In this document: in pieces, positions 23,333 to 35,300 of the stretch
How the letters are laid out: the number at the start of each line of letters is the position of its first letter
Position numbering within the stretch: the first letter of the stretch is position 1
From: Pseudomonas chlororaphis
GTDB lineage: Bacteria; Pseudomonadota; Gammaproteobacteria; Pseudomonadales; Pseudomonadaceae
Direction: 5' to 3'
Assembly: GCF_000783395.1 (NCBI RefSeq)
Contig: NZ_JSFK01000040.1
Location: forward strand, 1-64,000
Length of the DNA: 64,000 nt
Program-made: the position numbers and the translations under genes
Notes under the pieces: generated by a model
Told to the model about the DNA's origin: nothing
The model's database searches: none
The model's input: the letters and a program-made list of their open reading frames with translations, nothing else

Positions 23333-26300
23333 ATGCTCGCTCGCCCATCCCGTCGCCGTACCCGTGTTCTGTCCTCCAAGCGTGAAGCTGTGGAGCCGAC
23401 GCTGTGGCTGCTCAAGCCGTTGGCGCACGCCGTGGCGTTGTGTCTGGTGGCGGGCAGTGCGCAGGCGCAGACGGCGTTCAGTTCGAGCTGGTTTGCTGCC
23501 AAGGGCGCAGCGCAGCAAGCCGCGGCGGCACGTCCGAGCATGGGCGGCTTGCCGGGGATGACACCGCCGCTGGCTCAACAGCAGAAGGCCAATCAGCAGC
23601 TGCAGCGTTCGATCCAGACGTTGAACAACACCGTTGCCGCGATTGCCGCGCAACAAGCGGCGCAGGCGGCCGGGCGTGCTGCCGCCTTGGGCACGGTGCA
23701 GTTTGTGCCGGACGGTCTGGGTGAGGGCGGTTTGAAAGTCGATAACAGCCTCGCCCAGGGTTGGCAGAACGCCAAGGGCCCGCAACAGACTCAGGCCGAT
23801 GGCAAGACCACGGTGAAGATCGAGCAGACCGCCGACAAGGCGATCCTCAACTGGGAAACCTTCAACGTCGGGCGCAACACCACGGTCGAATTCGCTCAGC
23901 AAGCGAACTGGGCGGTGCTCAACCGGGTCAACGACCCGAGTGCACGGGCCAGTCAGATTCAGGGGCAGATCAAGGGCGCTGGCACGGTGATGCTGGTCAA
24001 CCGCAACGGCATCGTTTTCAGCGGCAGCAGCCAGGTCAACGTGCGCAACCTGGTGGCGGCGGCGGCCAATATCACCGATATCCAGTTCCGCGACCGTGGG
24101 CTGTATTTCGACAGCACCGGCACTCAGCCGACGTTCACCGACGCGGCTGGCAAGGTGTTGGTGGAGCGCGGCGCGTCCATCGAGACGCACAAACCGGCGG
24201 TGTCCACCGATGCCGGTGGCTATGCGTTACTGCTGGGCAACGAAGTGCAGAACGACGGCAGCATCAGTACCGCCAAAGGGCAGACGGTGTTGGCTGCTGG
24301 TGATCGCTTTTACATTCGCAAAGGCTCGGGCACTGAGGGTAATACCTTTTCGACGACGTTTGGCAGTGAGGTCACGCCGGGCTTCAAGGCCGGGGCCGTT
24401 GCCGGCAAAGTCACCAACAACGGGCTGATTCAGTCCGCCACCGGCGACATCACCCTGGCCGGTCATGAAGTGGTGCAGAACGGTGTTTTGCTCGCCAGCA
24501 CTTCGGTGTCCACGCGCGGCACGATTCATTTGCTCAACCCGAGCACTGACAGCACCGGCAGCGTCACGCTGGGGCAGGGCAGCGCCACGGCAATCATGCT
24601 CGACAGCAGCGACCTCACGGCGCTCGACAGTCAACGCGACGCCGCGCTGACCGGCGTCAACGCCAACAACCGCATCCGTGGCGATCAATCGCGCATCGAG
24701 TTCCAGAGCGGCGGCAGCGTCGAGTTCCAGAACGGCTCGATTACCTTGGCGACCGGCGGCCAGGTCGCGGTCAGTGCGCAACGTCGCAGCGTGGTCCGTG
24801 ACGGCGCGATGATCGATGTGTCCGGGGCGCTCGGCGTCAAGGTCGCAATGGAAAACAACAACATCAAGATCAACGTGCAGGGCAACGAACAGCGCGACGC
24901 GTCGATCAACCGCGAGAAGGGCGCGCTCAACAGCAACGACGTCTGGGTCGATGTCCGCGAATTGGTCTATGTGCCGGCCGGCACCAACGGCTATGCCACG
25001 GATCGCTGGTACACGGCGGGTGGCTTGCTGGAAGTGGGCGGCTACCTCGGCACCCAAGGCCACAGCATCGGCGAATGGATGGCCCAGGGCGGTACGGTGA
25101 GTTTCGCCGGTAACGACGTGGTCACCGAGAAGGGGTCGCTGATCAATCTGTCTGGCGGCACGCTGGATGTGCAGAGCGGCGAGATTCGTCAGAGCTGGCT
25201 GCGCGGTGCCGACGGCAAACTTTACGAAGTCTCGCGCGCGCCGGGCGATCTGCTCTACACCGGTTTGTACAAAGGCTATGAGGACAGCAGCGAACGCTGG
25301 GGCCAGACGAGCTATTTCTACAACCCGCTGATTGCCCCGCGCTCACGTTATGAGTCGGGTTACACCGTCGGCCGCGACGCCGGGCAACTGGTGATCGCCA
25401 CTGCCAATGCGGTACTCGACGGGCAAATGATCGGCGAGGTGTATCAGGGCGAACGGCAGAATCAGGCGCCGATACCGGTGCTCGACGGCTATGAACAAAG
25501 TCAGACAGCACTGGCGCGGCGAGCGCAATTGATCGTCGGCAGTTACGACCCGACCTACGTCGCGGCGGCGAGTGGCTTGTTGTATACGCTCAATCCGACG
25601 CTGGACCAGGTGCAAATGGGCGGCGAACGTCCGCTTGCCGGCAGTGATCTGGACCTGGCCGGGGCGGTGTCCGATGCACGCAAGGGCAAGTTGTTTCTCG
25701 ATAACGATCAACTCAATGGTTTGCGCCTCGGTGCGCTCAAAGTGGCGGCCAAGGAACAGGTCGTCGTCGACGGCGCACTGACGGTCGATAACGGTGGCGA
25801 CATCACCCTGTATGCCCCGGATGTGCAGATCGGCGCTGACCTGACTGCGCGTGGCGGTAGCCTGCGTCTGGGCAACGTGCTCAATCAATTCCTCTCCAGC
25901 GATACCGCCGACACTCGGCTCACGGCCAAGGCCGACAAGGCGACGCAGGTCAATGTGGCCGACGGTGTACGACTCGATACGCGTGGCGTGTGGAGCAATT
26001 TGCGCACAAACCCGGACGATGGCGCGAGCCTCGCGTACTTGAATGGCGGCCTGGTATCGGTCCGCAGCAGTGGCGACATCGATATCGGCGCGGGCAGTCT
26101 GCTCGATGTGTCCTCCGGCGGCGCTGTGCTGGCCAACGGCAAGACCCGAGGTGGCAAGGGCGGCGACTTGACGCTGGAATCCAGTGCGATTTCGGCGCCC
26201 GGTAAAACCCATCTCGACCTTGCGGGTGAGTTGCGTGGCTACGGCGTTACGGGTGGCGGCACGCTGACGGTGCAGGCCAACAAGATCCTCGTTGGCCAGA

Positions 26301-29300
26301 CCGACCAGGCATTGACCGACAACACCCTGCAACTGTCCGGCGATCTGTTCAGCAAGGGTTTTTCCGCCTACAACCTGATCGGCCTGAGCGGGCTGGATGT
26401 TGCCGAAGGCACCGCGATTGACGTCACCCTGCCGGTGTACCGATTTGGTGATGCCGCGCCTAATCAGGTCAGTGGTGTCGACCCGCAAACGGCGCTTGAG
26501 TTGTGGACGCCGACGCTGTTCCAGGAAAACCCGACCAAGGGCCTGCTGACCCAACGCGGCGGCGCCAGCCTGACGCTGCAGGGCGGCGCCAGTTTGATTG
26601 GTTTGATCGATGCCGCCAACAGCACGTTGACCCTGGGCCGTGGTTCGCGCATCAGCGTCGATCCGGGGCAGAGCATCAAGCTGCGCGGGGCGGGGCAGAT
26701 CACGGTCGAAGGTGAACTGAATGCCTGGGGCGGGACGATTGATATTCGTCAGCAACAGTTTGGCGCGATCAACCCGGGCACCTCCAATCAAGTGGCGGAT
26801 TCGACTGCGCACAACCGTTCGATCTGGATCGGCGAGCAGGCCGTACTGGATGTCGCCGGACGCGCCAATACGGCCATTGATGTCCTGGGGCGCACGTACG
26901 GTCAGGTCGGCAAGGGCGGCAGCATCATCATCGGCGGCGAAATAGACACGAAACTGGCGACGGCCACAGCGGCCGATGCCTATGTCATCGTGCGTCAGGG
27001 TGCTCGACTCGATGCGTCCGGCACCGAAGCTGTTGTCGATATCGCCGGTCAGGGGCCGACCCGCGTTGCAACCGATGGCGGGCGCATCAGCCTGAGTGCC
27101 TACAACGGCGTGTTCGTGGAGGGCAGCTTGCGTGCGGCGGCCGGAGGTGTCGGCGCTGCCGGTGGACGTCTGGAGCTGGCGCTTGAGGTCCCGTTGTACT
27201 TGGATTCGGCAAGCAATGCGGTGCGCGCGCCGAGGGAAATCATTATCGGCCAAGGCTCTGGCGACCAGAGGCTGTCCGCCAACCTGCGGCCGGGCGATGG
27301 CGACGATAGTTTGCGCTACGGCCAGACGCGCCTGAGTGCGGATCAGTTGATGGCCGGCGGTTTCGACAACCTGAGTCTGCTTAGCAACGGCTTGCTGTCG
27401 TTTGACGGTGACGTCAATTTGCACATGAACCAGAGCCTCAATCTGTATGCCGGGGCGCTCTCGCTGGCAGAAAATTCCACTGATGCGGCACGTGTCGATT
27501 TGCGCGCGCCGTACCTGCGCCTGTCCGGTGTCGGTACTTACTTTGAAGCACCCACCATGACGCGGCCACGGGTGACCCTCAATCCCACGAACCGATTGTC
27601 GCAGGCCACGTTCAATGCCTCGGCGAATCTGCTGGATGTGGGCAACGGACTGTCGTTCGGTACGCAGGGTGCGATCTTGCAACAGCAAGGACCTGCCGTT
27701 GCATACAGCCGCCGGGCATTCGGCCTGGTGTCGCTCGACAGCAGCGGTGACCTGCGTTTCCTCGCGCCCAATGACCGTGCCGAAAAAACCCGCCTGTGGA
27801 CTCCGGGAGACTTGAATCTCGGTGCGGCGCAAATCTACCCCGCCACGGGCGTGCAGGCTGACGTCCGCGCCGGCTATCAGGGCGCCGACCGGGCGAACGA
27901 ACACACCCTGCGGATCAGCGGTCGCGGCGTGGCACCTGCGGCGGTGCCTTATTCTGTATTCGGCAGTTTGAGCCTGACCGCAGGCACCATCGAGCAGGGC
28001 GGGGTGATCCGTGCACCGTTGGGCCTGATTACCCTGGGTGACGATGTTCTGACCGCCACACGTGAGGTGCGCCTGTTGCCGGGCAGCATGACGTCGGTCA
28101 GCGCCGCCGGGCTGGTCATGCCTTACGGTGGCACCACCGACGGCATCGACTATCGCTACAACGACAAGTCGGTCATCTTGAATGGCATCACTGGCCAAAC
28201 CAATGGCGTGGTCGTCAACTCGCAATACATCGATGTACAGAGTGGTGCGACCCTCGATCTGTCCGGTGGCGGTGATCTTCGCGGCGCCGGTTTCGTTTCA
28301 GGGCGCGGCGGCTCCACCGATGCCCGTCTCAATCCGTTGGTACGCAATGCCGCTGACGGCACCTTCAGCTTGCCAGGGCTTGCGAGCAATCCGGTGTACG
28401 CCATCGTGCCGGGCAATCAGAGCGTGTATGCGCCGGTGGTGGCAGAGGCCGCTGCGGTAGATCCGCGGGTCGGCCAGCAGATCACCCTTGGCGCCGGCGT
28501 GCCCGGTCTGGCAGCCGGCACCTATACCTTGTTGCCCTCCAGCTTTGCCCTGTTGCCGGGGGCGTTCCGCGTTGAAGTGAATGCTCAGGCGACGCCGAGC
28601 GGGACGACGCCTGCGCTACAACTGCGCAACGGTTCCTGGACCAGCAGCGGGCAGATGTCGATTGCCAATACCGCTTTGCGTGACAGCCTCGCCAGTCAAG
28701 TGATCCTGACGTCTGCCGATGTGTTGCGCCGCTACTCGCAATACAACGAAACCAGCTTGACCCAGTTCATCTACAGCGATGCCGCGCGACGGGGCGTGCC
28801 GCGTGCGCTGGCACCCATGGACGGCAAGACTCTGGACTTGCGTCTGAACGCCGGTGGCGAACAAGACATTGCTTTGCAGTTCAACGGGCAGGCGCTGTTC
28901 AAGGCCGCCGAGGGTGGCTTTACCGGCACCGCCGTATTGCGCGGGGGCAATGCCGGCGCGAACTTTGAAATCCTTGGTGCAGGGCATGCGCCAACCGCTG
29001 ACTTCGATGGCGTCTCGGTCTACGCGGACACGCTCAACAACCTCAACGCCGGACGCCTGAGCATCGGTGCGATGCCGAACGTCATGTACGGTAACTCGGC
29101 CAACATCATCGGATTCCTTGGCACCAGCAAAGACATTGTTCTGCGTGAAGGGGCGATCCTGTCGGCGCCGGAAGTCTTGTTGCGCACCACGTCGACCCTT
29201 GGTGGCATCACGGTCGAGGCGGGGGCGGGGATCAATACCCTGGGACGCGGCGATGTGGCGTACGACTCAACGGCCGGCTATTTCTATCAGCCTGACCAAT

Positions 29301-32300
29301 CCAGCCTGTTGCTGGCTTCCAACGGCTGGACCCACGTTCTGGCGCCGAAAGCGGCCAGCGGCATTTCCGGCGGTGGCAGCATCCGCATCGGTGTCTGCAC
29401 CACGACTGTGTGCAGCAACCCGGCGATCCTTTATTCGGACGGCAGTCTGACGGCCGCCACGGATAATCAATTCGAACTCGACGAAGCGGTGCGTTTCGGC
29501 ACGCGCCACCTGGCGCTTTCGGTCGGCTCGGTCAACGCCGGCAGCGCCGAAGCACTGGCAGCGGCAGGCAGTCGCGTACCGGCGGGGTTGATGCTCAACC
29601 AGAACGTGCTCAACCGACTGCTGCGTGGCGATACGCAGTACGGCGCACCGGCGCTGGAAACCCTGAGCCTGACCACTCGCGATGCCTTCAATTTCTACGG
29701 CAGCGTGAGCCTCGACACCTTCGATCCGCAGACTGGCCAGAGCAAACTGCAGAATCTGCTGCTGGTCACCCCGGCGATTTATGGCTGGGGCGATGCCAGT
29801 GATGTGGCGAGCATCCGTACCGCCAATTTGATCTGGAACGGCGCCACGCAAAGCCCTGGCGGCGTGATCACCGCTGGCGCCGGTACGGGCAGCGGTACGC
29901 TGGACATTCAGGCGCAACGTATCGAGTTGGGTTACGACTCAATGCCGCAAGCGAGCGGCCTGGATCAGAACAATCGTCTGGCGCTGGGTTTTGCCAACGT
30001 CAACCTGACCGCCAGCGACCGCATCACCGCCAACCACAAGGGCAGCCTCGCGGTGTATCAGGAGCAGGGCACTTACGACCCGGTCAAGGGTTACCGCTAC
30101 AGCGGCGGCAACCTGAATCTGCGTACGCCGTTGCTTACCGGTGAAGCGGCGTCGGTCAGTGTGCTCAAGGCTGGCAACAATCTGACGCTCAGCGGTGGCG
30201 GGGCTGCCGGGGTGGCGGACGCGCTGGGTGCCGAGTTGAACCTTGAGGCTCGCAACATCGTGCTCGATAGCCGTATCGCCCTGGCCAGCGGCAAGCTGAC
30301 GGTCAAGTCCGAAGGCGATTTGACCCTCGGCAATGCTGCGGTGCTGGACATGGCCGGGCGTACGTTGCCGTTCAACGATGTGAACAAGTACAGCTGGGGC
30401 GGCGACGTGTCGCTGTACAGCGCCAACGGCAATATCCGGCAGGCGGCGGGCTCGCGGATTGATCTGTCGGCGAAGAATCATCAGGCCGGCAACCTCACGG
30501 CCACCGCGCTGGGCGACGCTGCCGGGACAGTCGATTTGCAGGGTGAAATCCTCGGCGGCAGCAGCGGTTATTACGATGCCGGCGGCACGCTGGTGCCGTA
30601 CAAGGCAGGGAACGTGGACATCCGCGCGCAAAACCTCGGCGGGGATGCCTCGGCGCAGTTCGCCGCGCTCAATCAACGCCTGAACGCCGGACAGGTGTTC
30701 GGCAGCCGCAGTTTGCAGCTCAAGCAAGGCAATCTTGTGATCGGCGATGGCCTCAAGGCCGGTGACATCAATGTCTCGGTGGACAACGGCAGCCTGACGG
30801 TGGCCGGTCTGATCGACGCCAGTGGCGAGCGCGTCGGCAACATTCGTCTGGCGGCGAAAAACGCTCTGACGCTGGCCGGCAACAGCGTGCTCGACGCCCA
30901 TGGTCGAGTCCTGCGCGTCGACAGCTACGGCAAGATCATCGATGCGCCGAACCGCGCCACGGTGGAGCTCAATTCCGGCGAAGGCGTGCTCACGCTGGCG
31001 TCCGGCGCGCGCATCGACCTGCGTCACGGCACCGATGCGCTGCCCGGTTTCCTCGCCGGTCAACACGATGGAATGCTGCGCGGCACCCTGGAATTGAACG
31101 CGCCGCGTCTGGGCAGCAATGACATCGCCATCGACGCCAGCGGTGCGTTGACCATTCAGGGCGCTCGCTCCATTGGCCTCAACGCTACACGCCGCTACAC
31201 CGATGCCCGCGATAGCGTCGATCAAGCGGTCAGTGGCCGACCGTATCAAGTCATCGATCAGGCCATGCTTGATCGCATCCATGGCGACAGCAACACCTTC
31301 ATCAATGCGGCGCTGGGCAACAGCGATCTGCTGCAACGCAAACTCGCCGGTCTGAACAACGCCACTTACGCCGATGCATTCCATTTGCGTCCGGGCGTGG
31401 AAATCGCCAGCAAAACCGCCGACGGCGACCTGGTGGTGGAGGGCGATCTGGACTTGTCCGGTTATCGCTATGCCAGCCTCAATCCGCACACGCGCTTGAA
31501 CCCGGCGGTATACGGTTCCGGTGAGGCCGGCAACCTGGTGATCCGCGCGGGTGGCAACCTCGATATTTTCGGCAGCATTAACGACGGTTTCGCGCCGCCG
31601 CCGGAAACTCAGGACGATGCCGGCTGGAAATTGATTGCAGGTGTGCAGCCGTTCGGCGCTGATCTGATCGTGCCGGGCAGCGGTGTTTCGCTGGCTGAAG
31701 GGACACAGTTCCCGGTCGGCGCCACGCTCAATTACGACGTGACAATTCAGGGCGCGGTGTTGGCCAGCGGCACGTTGCTGCCGACTCAGGCAGTGTTGGC
31801 TGAGGCGTATACCTTTAGCGCCGGCACCGTGTTGGCCGGGGCCGTCCATGATGCCAGTGGCAACCTGCTGTACGCGGCGGGGACGTTGCTCAGTGACAGT
31901 GTGACGGTGCCGGCGAACAGCCGTTTGGGTGCCGGCATTCGCTTGAACAAAGCGACGAACCTGCAAGCCATGAACTGGCCCAAAGGCGTGCCGTTGCCAG
32001 CGGTTTACGATGCCGATCTGAGCAGCACTTCCGGGGTGAAATTGAGTGGATCGCTCGACTTGCTGCGCGGTTCGCTGATTCCGTCGATGACCGACGTGAA
32101 ACTGGCCGACGGCACTTCACTGATCGAACTGCGTCCGTTTACCGGCGACCAGCAAGGCAAGAATTGGGCGCTGGCGAGCCTGCTGCCTTCGGGCAGTGCG
32201 TCGTGGTCGATGCGCGTGGTGGCGGGGGCGGATCTTGGCGCCGCTGACAGTCGTGCGGTGAAGCCGGTATTGACCGATGGCAATCTGCGCCTGGCCGATG

Positions 32301-35300
32301 CTCATTACGGTGTGACCGTGACGACGGGTACCGGAACAATGGTCTGGGCGCCAGGCAATCCCTACGATCTGCCGGGGTATAACCCTGTGCCCGATGACCA
32401 GTTGTTCATGTGCGATTTGATTCCGGGACTTTGTCAGCCGATGGCGCGTTGGGTCTGGGCGCCCGGCAGCGGGTTGGGGGGGGATTACGAGCCGGTGCCT
32501 GAAGAGGCGCTGATCCTCTGTTACATCTACCCGAACCTGTGTATCGGCAATAATCCGGGCACAACCGCCAAAGCTCATAGCCAGATGTTCAGCGTCCTGC
32601 GTACCGGTACCGGCGATCTCGACCTGATCGCCGCCGGCAACCTGAGCATGGACTCGCCGTTCGGCGTGTATACCGCAGGCACTCAGTCAGCCAACGTTGA
32701 TCCGCTCTATAACCAGAAACGCGGGCATCTCTCGGACAGCGATTCGGTGCTGGGCACGGCGGGTGCTGACTATGAGAAATGGGTCAACGGTGGCGCGGAC
32801 AGCTTGTATCAAGCCTGGTATCCGCAGTTGGGTGGCAACCTGACGATCAACGCCGGGGGCTCGGTTTCCGCCGATTCAGTAGGCAAGAAGGCGCTCTCGT
32901 CGGGTGGCGGTTTCCGTGAGCAGATTGCCAGCGCGTCAGTGGGTAACTGGCTGTGGCGCCAAGGCACAGGCAATCCGGATGTACCCACCGCCTGGTGGAT
33001 CAACTTCGGCAGTTATGCCACTCAGTTGATGACAGCCGACGGCAATACCGAACCGTACCTGATCGGCTTCACCGGTTTCGGCACCTTGGGCGGCGGTAAT
33101 ATCAGCCTGCGTGCCGGAGGTGACGCCGGTATGCTCAAACCGTTGGGCGATGCCATCAATTATCCGCGCAGCCAAGGGCTTATCGTTGCCGTGGGCAGCA
33201 CAGGTCGTGTCGCCAGCGATGGCAGTGTGCAGATGACCGGCGGCGGCGATATGGATATTCGCATCGGCGGCGCGCTGAACCCATCGCTGCAAGCGCGGGC
33301 CGGGGATAACGGGACTCGGCCGCCGAGGCACGATCTGCAAGGGACGCTGATCAATTTACGCGGGGCGGCGCAATTGACGGGCGGGGCACTGGGCGGCATC
33401 AATCTGCAATACGGTGCCGTTTCACAGTCGCATGATGTCCGTGAAACCCGACCGCTGGATCCTTTCACCTCGACCACCAGCAACGCGTCCGGTGGTCTGG
33501 TGCTGATTCCAGGTGACTCGGGCATGAGCCTGAGTACTCGCGGCGACCTGGTGCTGGGCGGTGCGGCCGATCCCGGTCGGGTGCGTCTGTTCAACGCCTC
33601 GCCACTGCTCGATAGCAGCGGCAATATGGGTATCGGCGGCATCCTGAGCGGCTTCTCGCTCTGGACCGATCACACCGCCATCGATCTGTTTTCTGCCGGT
33701 GGCAATCTCACGCCGAGCACTCAATTGACGGAGGTCGACAGCAATCTCACCCCGGTGAGCGGCGCCAATACCTCGCCCACCGATGGCCGTTTTGTCTATC
33801 CGTCGATTCTTCGGGCTGTGGCGGCTCAGGGGTCGATTTATGCCGGTCCATCGGCGGCATACGGCGAGGGCAACGCAGCGCCGACTACCGCGTACTCACT
33901 GTTGTTGGCACCTTCGACAGCCGGACAACTCGAACTGTTGGCCGGCGATTCCATCTATGCCGGTGGCTATGCGATCAATCAATCCGGCGCTAGCCCACTG
34001 GCCATTGCCACGCCTTTCAAACCGGCATTCCAAGCCTTCGCCAGCAGTAGGGTCCAGAAGCCCCTCAACAGCAACTACGCCAGCGACGGTGTTAAGCCTG
34101 ACGCCAATTCGCGTTATCCGTTGTTCGCTTTTGGTCCAAACAGCTATTCCGGATTGAATGACGTGCAGGGACCCGCAAGGTTTTATGCCTTGACCGGCGA
34201 TCTGGTGGGGATACGCAGTGGTGAGACGTTGAGATTCGATAACTCGAAACGCACTTGGTACGAAGCCGCAGGCCCGGTCTGGATGGTTGCCGGGCGTGAC
34301 ATCGTGGCATCCGGGACCAACCTGGGCCAACCGACAGCCGTGCGGCCCGATGAGATGGGCGTGGGTCGGGAAGTCATCACCTCGACCGGCAACCTGTTCG
34401 TTCATAACGACCCGCGAGATGTATCGCGGGTGTCGGCCGGACGCGACATCCTTTACAGCAGCTTCGATATTGCCGGCCCGGGTACGCTGGACATTAATGC
34501 CGGGCGCAACATCCTCATGGAAGACCGTGCCAGCATCACCAGCCTGGGTTCGTTGGTGGCCGGGGATCAGCGGCCTGGCGCCAGTGTGGTGCTGCAGGCG
34601 GGCACAGGCGCGCAAGGGCTGGATTACTCACGGTTCATCGCGCGTTACCTGAACCCGCGGAACCTCGCTGATCCGCAGGCCTCTCTCAACGGCCAGCCGG
34701 GCAAAGTGGTCAAGACCTACCTGGACGAGTTGCAGAGCTGGCTGACCCTCGGCTATGGCTTCAGCGGCAATGCCGAACAGGCGCAAGCGTTCTACGCCGC
34801 GATGCCGAGCGCCGAACAGGCAATCTTCGCGCGGCAGGTGTACTTCGCCGAACTGCGTGCCGGTGGCCTGGAATATAACGACGTCGATGGCCCGCGTACT
34901 GGTAGTTATCTGCGCGGTCGCAACGCCATTGCAGCGTTGTTCCCGACCACTGATGTGGCCGGTAATCCGATCCGTTACGACGGCGATATCACGATGTACG
35001 GCGGGGCAGGGGTCAAGACCCTGTTCGGCGGCGACATCCAGATGCTCACCCCCGGCGGCGGTCAGGTGTTTGGCATCGAAGGCGCGGCACCGCCCTCCAC
35101 GGCGGGGATCATCACCCAGGGTTCGGGCAATATTCAGCTCTATTCGCAGGGCAGCATTTTGCTCGGCCAGAGCCGGATCATGACCACGTTTGGCGGCTCG
35201 ATCCTCGGCTGGTCGGCCGAGGGCGACATCAACGCCGGTCGCGGCTCGAAAACCACGGTGGTCTACACCCCGCCGAAACGTGTTTACGACACTTGGGGCA

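Noticed and set aside
25343..28225. 960-codon open frame on the minus strand inside the giant exoprotein gene
   Set aside because: It is antisense to a clear coding sequence, His/Arg/Gln rich without any motif, and arises from third-position GC bias. The same applies to the minus frames at 29939-31966, 34628-35683 and 15246-16823.
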